DNA of 25,798 nucleotides, taken from NCBI GenBank assembly GCA_900617975.1, contig UZAE01000345.1, positions 1 through 25,798 of the forward strand, in the 5' to 3' direction. Source of the DNA: Rodentolepis nana. Taxonomy: Eukaryota > Platyhelminthes > Cestoda > Cyclophyllidea > Hymenolepididae. The position numbers were made by a program, and so were the translations under genes. The notes below the pieces were generated by a model, which did no database searches, was not told where the DNA came from, and was given only the letters and a program-made list of their open reading frames with translations. Of the stretch, positions 1-9,469 are shown piece by piece. Every line of letters begins with the position of its first letter. The stretch's first letter is position 1.

Positions 1-36
1 TGCATAGGGTTTATTTTAAATGATATTCATAAAAGT

Positions 37-349
37 CTTAACTCCACGTGGTGCACCCTGGGCAACGTACACTCATACGGCAAAAAAGTCTATTGACCGG
101 CATTTGACTTCTGACTTCAAACTATCACGACCCCCCTGATTGTCATATTCGACCCCTTCCACAGTACTCACCTTACCTTTTTCTCTACCTTTGTGTCTGT
201 CTGCCTCTTTTACATCTGTGAATCGCTCTTCTGTTCCCCACCCCTCGATTTTCTGCTACTTTGATGAACCTTCCCTCTGTGAAGCCCGAAGTCAGCTAAA
301 TTTCTAATGATATCTATCAAAACGCCTGTCATTTGAAATAAATAAATAA
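37..349 (+). mobile_element. SINE-like repeat, copy A
   Basis: This is one of five related elements in the window. It is read with the CCACGTGG-containing end as 5' and an (AAAT)n-type tail as 3'. It is bounded by a perfect 14-bp direct repeat, atattcataaaagt, at 23-36 and 350-363, which I read as the target-site duplication. The 5' end begins at cttaactccacgtgg and lacks about 17 bases (GGGGTGTGCGATGGA-like) seen in copies C, D and E, so it is probably 5'-truncated, as in target-primed reverse transcription. It has the full internal pyrimidine-rich segment (about 185-240) that copies B and D have partly lost. It carries no coding capacity. The short length, the A-rich tail and the duplicated target suggest a SINE or another non-autonomous retroelement; the family name is unknown to me. 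Confidence 0.8.
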
Positions 350-363
350 ATATTCATAAAAGT

Positions 364-2358
364 GCAAAAAATATTGGTAGTTTTAATATTCAAGAGAATA
401 ATTGTCAGAAATTGTTATAAAATGTAAGAGACAATTATAATTAGATGTGAACTAGAGTTGCAAAACTTTATTTCATTCGTGGGTTGTTTTATGTTTAACT
501 AAACAAGCGTAGCTCACTGTGTAAGTTTCAAAAGTTTAAAAGTACGAATTTTAGGTCATGACCTTGAGTTTCCAGAATGATCTCGCTATCTCACTGTCTA
601 GAATTATGCTCTACTTCTTTATCAACTCACATTGAACACAATATAATAAGAACTATTATGAATATAGCATAAAATAAGACGAAATACTGCAGCATTTTAA
701 ACTTACTCGAAGCTATAATTTCCTAATCTAAGCTGAAAGTTCGATGTCTTGTCCCCCTCCCCCCCCCTCCCCCTCCTCACCGACTAACGATTGACGAAAA
801 TTGAGATTAATGGAGCGAATGTGTGATGAATTGAAAGCAATTTCAAGACAAACAATTCCGATTAATGCAAATGTCCTATTGCCCACCAGTTCAGTAGCGA
901 TTGCTGTTTTCACCGATGAGGGGGGTACTACGTGCCCTTTTTGCCCACCTGAGTCCTCCGTGATTATTCCTAATTAGCCAGCGCTTGAAAAGCAAAGTCC
1001 CCATTCCATGTTACTCAGCATCGATGTTGACACGTAAGCATACCCGTAAAATCAGAGTTCGTTTAGATTTAATATTCATTTTGGAAGCAGATAAATAATC
1101 AATTTGAACAGTTGCCACTGTGTAGAGTTTCGATTATTCATCAGATATAGGCATAAATGTAAATGCTTATATCGCAAAATCGGCAATGCGATAGAGTTAA
1201 AAAAGCCCATTGGAGGGCATTTCAAAGCAGGTAACATTAAAGCCGATGATAAAGCAAAATGGAGCCCAAAACCTAATTGAAGTTCAGAAATGGGATGAAA
1301 GTGGAATGTTGACTTGAAGTTAAAAGTTTTCAGGCACATCCTTTAAGAGAAATTTTGATTCATTCCTCTGCCCAAACTACACGGGTACTTGGCCATGACA
1401 TATCTTTTAGGTTTAACTAAGTTTATATCCACTCAGAACTTATTGCTCAACGATTATCCGATTGTCCAAATAACTTGTCTATCCATTTATCCCGGAATAC
1501 ATTTTCAAAATAGGCTAAACTTTTTGGCCTACTAAATCGTACTGAATCCTACTGAATGTACAGTCAAATACTAATCGCTTTACTCTCCGTAAGCTGATAT
1601 CCCACCCATTTATTGCAATACCATTCGAACTGCATGCAATATAATATAATTTATAATAATTCGAAGAAAATTTTAAGAGCTAAAGTTTTATTTTTAACAA
1701 CTGAAAGAAAATAAAAACAAAGGATAGGATTTTGGAATTACCCATCCTAATATTTTAAATGATTAGGTTAATTTTTAATTCCATGCCCTCCTCTGAGGTA
1801 GATGCAGCAAATCCGGGTGACCGACAAGGCGAATTAGATGGAGAAATATGGGAATTATAAATAAAAGAAATATTTGAAGTAACAATAAATTCTCCATTCA
1901 TAATTTTGTTTTCGATATGTGGTTATCAATAATATTACGCAAATTTCGACCAATGCAGATACAATATCAAGCGGATGGAACTTTTTATTTTATTTAAATA
2001 TATTTGTAGATAGGAAGATTCTGTTCGAAATTTACCGTCTTTTCTTAAAATATCATTTCAAGAGAAACGTAATGTTTTTATTCGAAACTTGGGAAATAAT
2101 TACAGAGTTCGTTGTATTTGATGACAGACATTTCATTTATGCGTTCAATAAGCCTTCCTACATCGAATTCAAAATACTTTAACAAACTTTAGTCGAAATA
2201 TCTGAAATTTAAGATCGGATTACAAAATAATATTTTGCTACTTGTAGAGTAAAAATGAATGAAAATTATTTTTTTAACAATGGTATCTTTTTTATTTTAA
2301 AATCTGTATGTTGATTTTATACTTGGGAGGGGCATTTATTTCGAATCTCTTTACTCAC
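364..2358. other. Non-coding stretch, intron or 3' side of the KIF26-like gene
   Basis: No convincing exon is visible on either strand. By position it should be intronic DNA of the minus-strand kinesin gene, because the exon ending at 2359 has a phase-1 donor whose partner is not found here. The next expected motif, the GGRSRLHLIDLG-like switch II block of KIF26 proteins, was looked for on the minus strand and not seen. A C-rich tract sits at 752-780. A moderately GC-richer patch lies at 1190-1340, and a short Ser-rich minus-strand reading stretch at about 1790-1850 lacks a usable acceptor or donor. Confidence 0.5.
752..780. repeat. C-rich homopolymer tract
   Basis: This is an interrupted run of cytosines (5, then 9, then 5 in a row) with single thymines between. 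It is one of about ten such C or G tracts scattered through otherwise AT-rich DNA in this window. Confidence 0.9.
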
Positions 2359-2622
2359 TTGGTGCGGTAGCTGATAGTCCTGAATGACTTCGGTAGATAT
2401 TGAAGGTGAAGAGCAAATGTCTCTGTGATTTCGCAGAGCCAGATACCTCATGATGACGTCTGCTTACCTCAAGAGCAATATCGAGATAATGAGCAGCTTC
2501 TGCTACTGTAGCTGCAACTAACTCTGTTTTCTCATCATCTAGTCGGGAAGAAGAGAGCGCTCTTTTCCAAGTAAAGACACCGGATTTCAGTTTCTCGACT
2601 TGCCTTCCCTCGGGATCCACAT
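2359..2622 (-). CDS. KIF26: KIF26-like kinesin motor domain, exon 5 of those seen (switch I region)
   Basis: This 264-bp exon gives 87 codons plus 2 bases at its start and 1 at its end. The acceptor is ...CCATTGAAAG| just above 2622 and the donor is A|GTGAGT at 2358-2353. Its first two bases (AT) complete the codon begun by G at 7656, giving Asp, so the frame is continuous with the preceding exon. Residues SGVFTWKRA, then AEAAHYLDIALEVSRRH, then HLLFTFNIYR match in order the KIF26 blocks SPGVYL, AEKAAFYLDAALAAR and HMLFTLHVYQYR. Canonical kinesins carry N..SSRSH before the FT of the beta strand; here it is KSQRH, so switch I is degenerate. The reading frame runs into a stop just past the donor, supporting the splice. 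An in-frame GTAAGC inside the exon (after IALE) could be an alternative donor, but using it would remove the conserved LLFTFNIY block. The following exon, with switch II, lies outside the window. Confidence 0.85.
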
Positions 2623-3362
2623 CTTTCAATGGAATGGCAAACAATAAATCAAAGTAAATTAAATGTTTTTAATTTAAGTGCACAGCACTATTTATTTTAA
2701 TTTTAAAGAGATATGAAGTTATGAAATCGGTCACTAGAACCACGAGCTGTAAGAATTCTGTGGAATAAAATCGTCAATTTAATGCTTACAAAACTTACGC
2801 TCAATGTTGACTTAAATTCATTTAAGTAGTGGTCTGTGTAAGCATATTTCAAGCTTTTAAAGCATTAATCTAGAAATACTTCAATTTTCTAAATTTTATT
2901 GCAAATAAATCTGCCAAAGCAGTAAAAGCAAATGCCATTTTCCTTTATTATTTGCCTTAAAGGTATTAGTTAAGAATTATTCTGCTTTTCATTTTCGCTG
3001 TAGAAAGATATTTATATTAAAAATATAATAAAATGTTTCATTTGGTTCAACTTTCAATGTTTGGAGTAAAAGTTTACTCTACGAGATACATAAAGTCATA
3101 AATTATCGCTTAAGTGGGCTTAAAACTGTGCAGAACAACGTCGTTTTCTTAAAACATCAAGGATGCAAAGTCCAATGATTTCGGGAACACCCAGAACATT
3201 CCTCCCTTTTCTAAAATTGATATGCCAACTAAAATACAGGCAAAGAGTGCCTTTCTTTTAAGACATTTCAATTCCATGTTGCAATAAAATATAAGTGCGA
3301 TAATGGTTTAAGCTGATGATGGATTCGGACAGTTGGTATGTATTTATGCGTAAATCTGCCTT

Positions 3363-3630
3363 ATGCTTGCACCCTTCCTCCCTTTCCACTGCCAGTATTT
3401 GTCTCTAAGAATGCCCAGTATCACGATTAAACAGCAAGCGATTTATGTCCTAATGCATCTGGAATTAATGCCCTCGGGTCAATTGTTTGAAGCGCCCTAT
3501 ACAATGCCTCATTTGGAGTTGAACAGCCCTCACCGCCTTGACCTGTTATCCGAGAGATCGCATTTGGGTGCTTACTTTTAATGAGATACAGAGAATAATG
3601 AAAGGTCGGAGTAGAAGTGAAGCCCAAGAA
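3363..3630. other. GC-richer patch within the kinesin intron
   Basis: This patch stands out from the AT-rich intron by composition and by having reading frames open on both strands. On the minus strand one stretch runs from about 3560 to a stop at 3427 and includes ALYRALQTIDPRALIPDALG. On the plus strand a frame runs 3363-3581. A GTAAGC donor-like site occurs on the minus strand near 3570. I recognise no protein. It may be an unused or alternative exon, a conserved non-coding element or chance. Confidence 0.25.
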
Positions 3631-4365
3631 ATCGGTGTCAGAGAATGACTTCTTATAGCTTAATTCAAACGTTGGATAGCATAGCGTAATTCAGAATAGT
3701 TCATATAACCAAGTTGATGAGTTATAGAAAGAATACAACAGTGAATATCAAATTAAAAAATTATTTTCAAATTTGTATTAAACAAGGATGTTAAATGAGG
3801 AATATTTTAGTGGTGTAATAAACTCGATACAGATGATAGTCATATATATAAATACGAGAATTTAAACAATAATGAAGAGGCGAGTAAGCATGTGAATAGG
3901 AGACCATTTGAAGTCTAAATCTTCTTACTAATAAGTATGAGAGAATACTAACGATCCTGTATCACTAACTGCAACAGCAATAATATGCAAAATTACATTG
4001 TTTTATGAAATTGCAATGATAATTTCGATCCAATGAAACAAAATAACTCTACAGAGAAAATTAATTTTTTTACCAAAATTATCTGTTTTCCGATATCTTT
4101 TTCTCTTTCAAAAATAAATACACATATAAAATTTTAAAAGCGCGTTTTAGGTGCATAGTGAGTAATAGTTTTCAAGGCCAGACGTTCCACGAAATTCAGA
4201 CATGCTGATAAGATTTTTTTGGAATTAATGAAAACTTTGATTACTTTCACAATATTGATATATCAGTGAATTGTGCCATGACATAACGAAGAATAGACCA
4301 TAAAAATTTCCAGATTGCTACTGAAATAATGGTTGGTTTAGGATGGTCTTTTGATTGAGCTCAAA

Positions 4366-4614
4366 TCAATTGTTAGCCCTTCTACTATCCCTTATTCTCA
4401 GATTTCTCAATTTTCCCTTCAAAGCAAGTTTCCTCACCTTCTGTACTGTGTTACAATTCATAAAACTCTGAATATTGGTAGATATGACACTTTTCCTTTT
4501 TACGGAGATATCTCCCACCAATTCTAGAAGACTACTTCCACCTTTTTTCTTAATTTCGGAAATTTTTTTAAAAGAACTCAAAATAGTGCTCAAAGCAGTG
4601 GTGTTGGTGGTTTA
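4366..4614 (-). other. Lys-rich reading stretch with a donor-like site, in the intron
   Basis: A minus-strand frame is open from about 4593 to a stop at 4366. It is rich in Lys and Ser, includes SLLELVGDISVKRKSV, and contains AGAAG|GTGAGG, a good donor consensus, at about 4436. No clear polypyrimidine acceptor precedes it. The flanking kinesin exons splice in phase without it and the KIF26 family has nothing homologous at this position, so at most it is a rare alternative exon. Confidence 0.15.
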
Positions 4615-5306
4615 CACGAGAAAAGGGTGTGAACAATTGTGAAGAGTTGGAAAACAATTCGGTATCGCTAAAAAAATAAACTTGATTTTAAATAGAAATT
4701 GTCTCTTACAGTAGCCCTTCCTTGACCATACCTATATTGAATTTAAAATTGGTCTCGCAGAAAATTTCTTGCTTGTCTTTACAGAGCAAAAAATAAACTA
4801 TCAAATAGTAAATTAATTCCTGAGATATACCTCCTGCTTACTTTTCTCATGAAAGTGTAAGCTCTAAATACATCCTTAAGTGTTAACTATTATTCCATTG
4901 ATGATTATTTATTACGTGGGAAAGAATTGTTCTCATTCTAAATGCGCTGGGCCGCTGTTTGGCGTTAATTTCAGGAATTACTGTTTCCTGACAAGAAAGG
5001 TCGGAAATAATCATATTTCCCGCAACCTAAAATGACTTGTCTATTGAAACCATTTTTTTCTGTTTTGCTCAGTAAATGATTTATGTCTGTGGAATTATAT
5101 ATCATTTGCCATCTTAACTAGTCACAATATGTGTATTCTAATGGAATTATTCAATGACTGTCACAGTCTTCTCTGCATATTTTGGGGAACCCGGGTACTT
5201 AAAGTTGGAAAGGGCAATAAATTAACGGCCTTCCCCTAAGCTATTATGTGCCAAGTAAATTACAGTCGTTCCTTGCAAATAGATCAATAATCTAGTCTGC
5301 TTTAGT

Positions 5307-5321
5307 GGGGAGGGGGGGGGG
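5307..5321. repeat. G-run
   Basis: Guanine tract gggg-a-g(10) inside the large kinesin intron. Confidence 0.9.
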
Positions 5322-6595
5322 TTGGCATTCATTTCGCTAATGAACGGATTAGATAGGAAATAATAATTTCATTTTCCCCGATGCTACAAGCAATCCTTGA
5401 TAATATAAGCTAAATCGATTATAAATGTCTTAGCAGACTTCTGGAAATATAGTAATTTTAAAATGTTTAACTGAAAATCAATAAACCCTTTTAATTACTA
5501 TGTTATTTCAAGATTGTTTATGCACTTTCCTCCCCAACCTTCCCCTCCCCCAGAGAGAAATTAAATGGGTGTTAGAAGCATGAAAGCCTGAACCATTTCC
5601 TATATTGAGCATTAGAAACAAAATAATGCGCGAATATTCAGAGAAATCTACCATTCGGCAACAGTGGACATGGTGGGCATTATTGTGAGACAGGGGTGGG
5701 GTGCACTTACCGTCAAATACCACGTAAGCCGAATTGTTTTATTCTGCTTAACTTCAAAATTCATTCACTCAAATAACATTTTTGGATAACTTTTCAGATG
5801 AACAATGACTTAATTGCCCACCTTCTCATCAGCGATAATAATATGATTGTAATGCATGAATTTGAACGACCTATCTGTAGTTTAAATGCCAGTTGGAAAT
5901 ATGTCTTTTAAAGAAACAAACGAAATTTTTCAACCGTAAATTAGATTTTTTTATGTAAAGACTAATTAATGTAAATTCGTTTTATGCTTAAAGAACAGAA
6001 CTTGGACAAAACATTTATCGACACCGTGAAATCAATGACAAATGACAATACTTTTACATTTTCCAAATTAGAATGAAAGAAAAGTAAATTTGGCCTGAAT
6101 TGACCAAATTATTTGAATTAAAAATATGTTGTGCGGATTAAGAAATTTCTAAGATTTTATAGCGAATCTTTTTTCTACACTTTACCACTGGAGCCCTAAC
6201 TAAAGAGCAATCATAATCGCATTGTAATTTCCTTAACTATTCAATTGAGCAGTAATTTAGTTAAATGAGCCAGAATAAAATTTAAGCACTGTTAATTATG
6301 TTATGATATTGTGATTAAAACAAGTAATAAATAAATATGATTATTAAAAGCGAACTAATCTGTCGAATAATAATAAAGAAATTATGAATAAATATTGACA
6401 ATTAGTCATAAGCAGCGGAGCATATTTCTATTATTAGATTTAGAAATAAAGCAAGATTTATAAAATTGTCTGTTTCTACAAGCAGAACTTTTAGCCTTCC
6501 AATTAAATTACTCTATCTGGTGTGTGGAAACGATATCTTTGTCCCATTTGGAGGCCGTGGGGATGCTGGACTTGCGTTGGCGTAGTCTCGAAGTG

Positions 6596-6630
6596 CCCCC
6601 TCAACCCCCCCCCCACTCCCACCCCCTCCC
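6596..6630. repeat. C-rich tract
   Basis: Cytosine-rich tract with an uninterrupted run of more than ten C followed by shorter C blocks separated by A and T, inside the large kinesin intron. Confidence 0.9.
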
Positions 6631-7655
6631 TGGCGTATATCGGTTACCGGTCTCACGGTGGAAGATAGGACTGAAGTGTATGACTAATTGCAGATGAGCG
6701 TAAACAAATAGGGGTGTGTGCATTCAGGTAATATGGACACGGAATGCCATCTTATTTGACAGAATAGAGACAATCTGATGTCAGTTGGGCACCAAAGAAA
6801 CCCTCAGTTATTAATAAATACGTAGTAATAGCATAACAGAACTGTACGACCAAAATTAAGGGTTACTTTAATAACATATTTTAATATCTTTGAATCCTAC
6901 AAATTGCATATCATATTAAACAATTATATTCGTCGAGATCAAATGAAAAGACCAAGTTTATTAAATGCACTAAGTATTTTCTGTGCTTCGGTGGTTATTT
7001 TCGAGGTTGCACGTTTGACGTCTGCTGGTGCCCACCTCCGAAATGGTTCAATGTGGTTAATAATAGGGAATGGTAGGATCGGATTTTCTCCTTTGAAATA
7101 CACCTCGGTATGGCCCAATGTTTTAAAACTAGCATGGAACGGAAGGACTCCCCTTCATAACAAATGTGATATTTCTAAACATATTAGTTTTTTAACTTAC
7201 TCTAAGTTTGAAATTTAAGGACGAGCGTCAAAACCATGTAAATCACAACATATCGGTAAAGATGGCTTTTATTTTTTACTCCTTCATTGGTCTGGGATAT
7301 ATATTTTTCTTGATTTTAATTCAAAATCTCAATTTAAAGTATATGAAAAAAGTTATGGCCTCTTCTAATTATTCTCAACAATAATTCAAGTCATGAGAAA
7401 TTTCATGCTGCTAAAGCTTCTTTAAATTGTTTATTTAAATGGGAGAGAATTTAGATTGTAAGTAATTATATTTCGGAGCAATATAATTCTCACAGAGTAA
7501 TGTATATAGGTACATTTTGCTGGTTAAACGTTTTCATTTACGTATGCTATAACGGCAAATGCTATTAGCAGTACTTTGAAAGTATCTCGGCGAGTATTTG
7601 GTCAAGCAAAGCATTATCTGATTTATTTTCAGCACTTAATACAGGTCGTACTTAC

Positions 7656-7847
7656 CATTTTTGAGTTCTGATAAAAGATCAATCGATGAGTGGTCGGTAT
7701 TGTTGGGAATTTCAAGCGCAGATACTGTGAAGTAGAAATGTGTTGAACGTTGATCATTGAGTGCGCTGAATAGGCTGTGAATAGCAGTTGGGACCAGTCC
7801 AAAACTGCTGGCATTTGAATCATTCCCAATGAACCGTGATGCATTCC
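7656..7847 (-). CDS. KIF26: KIF26-like kinesin motor domain, exon 4 of those seen
   Basis: This 192-bp exon has acceptor TCATAATAG| and donor G|GTAAGT, with phase 1 at both ends. It encodes about 63 residues. ASRFIGNDSNASSFGLVPTA, then HSLFSALNDQ, FYFTVSALEIP and SIDLLSELKN follow KIF26 in order (SYTMIGKD...LGIVPCAISWLF...RFSVRVSAVEV...RDLLSEV). In a canonical kinesin this is the segment from the end of the P-loop helix to the strand carrying F.V..S.LEIYNE. The YNE element is absent, as in KIF26. One other frame is open across the exon but matches nothing and breaks the phase. The protein is probably a microtubule-associated regulator and not a cargo transporter, by analogy with vertebrate KIF26A/B and nematode VAB-8. 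Confidence 0.9.
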
Positions 7848-8848
7848 CTATTATGACATCGGTTTGAATTATGCAAAATCAGTTTAAATGAAAGTTTCAA
7901 AATTATGCCACCAATGTCTCATAAAACAGTTCGTTTTTCACTTATTTTGCCAAATAAATGGAAATGGCTCTAAACTTGCAATTACGAAATATGAAATAAA
8001 TGTTAATATTTAGAAAAAACTAATATTATTTAGGCAGCTCATAGAATTCGATTGATATTTTCTAATAGTTGCGTTATTTCCACTGATTTTCCTTTCTTAC
8101 AGCCATCTGGACCGTCGAGCTTGAAGATCTAAAATAATAGTTTGAGCCTGCATCTTAGACAGCTAATTTTATTTCAAAACTTAATTGCATAAATTTGTTT
8201 AGCCAGTCGTCATTACTAGTATTTTGAAAGTGGTGAGGAAGATTTATGTCACGAAGCCAGCTATGCATTTCAGCGAATGGTCAGTATTGTGACATCTGAC
8301 AAGTTTGATTACTTTGATTATGGCGTAAAAAGCTGAATCACTGCTTGTCAGCATCAATATTGTGGTGACGAATCTTATTCCGATAGGGTTTACTTAAATC
8401 TTACAAAATATTCCAACCTTTATTATATATTCGAGTGAGTTAGAATTCAGCCAAATTATAAGGTGGGAAGGACGCTTTTACAGTAAACTTGCCATTTGAG
8501 TTCTTAGTGTGTGCGAAATCTGATAATCGCCACAAAGTTTAAAATCCCGTTGTTGATTTGGGTGCAGTAAGATGCCAACAAATTTATCCAATAAAGGATC
8601 CTCGAAGACTATGAACTAGAAACTTCTCAAAGTATCTACGCTTCATTTGAGAATTTAGGCAACAAAAGTTTCTAGACCCTAGATGCGGCTGGGTTCATAA
8701 CGCCCAGACTACGAAATCTATTTCAAATCACTCTTTCCCACATTAACTTCTGCTTTGACTGGTCGGCTATTTCTATTGATTAATTTTGTTAAATATTTTA
8801 ATCTTGCAATGGATTTTAATGTGAGCATTTATGATACAGTTAACTTAC
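7848..8848 (-). other. Intron of the KIF26-like gene (about 1.0 kb, phase 1)
   Basis: The donor is A|GTAAGT at 8848-8843 and the acceptor AG is at 7849-7848. It is AT-rich and I see no gene in it. A plus-strand acceptor-like site, tttcctttcttacag, ends at about 8101 and is followed by only eleven open codons. Confidence 0.7.
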
Positions 8849-8939
8849 TTTTGTTGATAGCGTTCAGGTAGATTACACAACCGTTACTGCCATTTACAAG
8901 GGAGACAATTTGATCACTCAGTACTGCGGAACAAAAGTC
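8849..8939 (-). CDS. KIF26: KIF26-like kinesin motor domain, exon 3 of those seen (P-loop region, degenerate)
   Basis: This 91-bp exon (30 codons plus 1 base) has a strong acceptor, CTTTCCTTTTCTTAAG|, and donor A|GTAAGT. It enters in phase 0 and leaves in phase 1, matching both neighbours. The peptide DFCSAVLSDQIVSLVNGSNG followed by CVIYLNAINK aligns with KIF26 [26 protein letters not shown]. In canonical kinesins the next residues form the nucleotide-binding P-loop GQTxSGKT. Here the span across the exon junction reads NAINKRNAS, with no glycine pair, Lys or Thr/Ser in the Walker A positions. The VNGSNGC turn before it, a KIF26 hallmark, is kept. The fold is therefore likely conserved while ATP binding by the standard mechanism is not. 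Confidence 0.9.
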
Positions 8940-9271
8940 CTTAAGAAAAGGAAAGATATACAAAAATTTAAAGGTGCAATTTCAATGCTTTGATTTAATT
9001 TGTTTTTGTTTTGGATTAATTTTGGAAAACAAGAAATATTAAATTTCAACAATTTTATGTTTACGACACTTGCGATCAAAGAGACAAAAATACCGTTTAA
9101 AATGTTATAAAAATTAAGCCTTTCAATATAAAATTAAATAAATAGAGGCAAATTATTTTATCTTTAAGATAAAGCATTAAAACGAAGGCTTTGTTATTGC
9201 GTTCATGCACGAAAATAGCTATTAATTAAGCGATAGTTTGAATAAAACGTAAAAGAATGCTTATATGATAC
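8940..9271 (-). other. Intron of the KIF26-like gene (332 bp, phase 0)
   Basis: The donor is ACG|GTATCA at 9271-9266, somewhat weak, and the acceptor is TTTCTTAAG at 8942-8940. It joins ...SEQDTT to DFCSAV... with no frame change. It is AT-rich and I see nothing else in it. Confidence 0.7.
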
Positions 9272-9469
9272 CGTTGTATCTTGCTCGGAAAAGGCGCCAT
9301 CACAAGGAAAGTTCTTGGGGGCATTGGAAATACCTCCGGAGGTAGGCGAAGAATCTGCAGATGGACGAAGGAGTCGAACTTGCTTCTCTACCCCATCTAC
9401 GATTAAGCATGGCTGATCGATTTTCTTCCCATTTCGATCTCTTGTTTCATATGCCAAGATCAAGTTGGC
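9272..9469 (-). CDS. KIF26: KIF26-like kinesin motor domain, exon 2 of those seen (motor N-terminus)
   Basis: This 198-bp exon encodes 66 residues in phase 0 at both ends. The acceptor is CTTCTTTTTATCAAAG| and the donor ACG|GTATCA. ANLILAYETRD occupies the place of the first motor strand (KVKVMLRI in KIF26). CLIVDGVEKQVRLLRPS matches the KIF26 FLKVDPRKKQVILYDP. A Ser/Pro/Gly linker follows, then NAPKNFPCDGAFSEQDTT, equal to KMFAFDAVFPQDSEQ, the F.FD.VF motif at the start of every kinesin motor. The Arg of the usual RxRP adenine-binding motif is missing, consistent with loss of nucleotide binding. The donor is not a strong consensus but is the only GT that keeps the frame into 8939. Confidence 0.87.

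Larger units (their letters stand above)
2623..7655 (-). other. Intron of the KIF26-like gene (about 5.0 kb, phase 1)
   Basis: The donor is G|GTAAGT at 7655-7650 and the acceptor AG is at 2624-2623; joining them keeps the frame. Most of the intron is plain AT-rich DNA. Inside are a GC-richer patch with open frames on both strands (3363-3627), a Lys-rich minus-strand reading stretch followed by a good donor (4614-4366), a G-run at 5307-5321 and a C-rich tract at 6596-6630. I see no mobile element in it. Confidence 0.75.

Noticed and set aside
695..735. TTTCAG...GTAAGT pair as a 26-bp microexon on the minus strand
   Set aside because: It contains a stop in the phase required after the exon ending at 2359.
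1740..1860. Ser-rich minus-strand stretch (SPSNSPCRSPGFAASTSEEG) as the next kinesin exon
   Set aside because: No AG acceptor precedes it, no GT donor follows in range, and it lacks the expected LIDLG block.
8087..8134. Plus-strand acceptor tttcctttcttacag followed by IWTVELEDLK and a stop
   Set aside because: It looks like a terminal exon, but only eleven codons are involved, it lies antisense in the kinesin intron, and no upstream plus-strand exon is visible.
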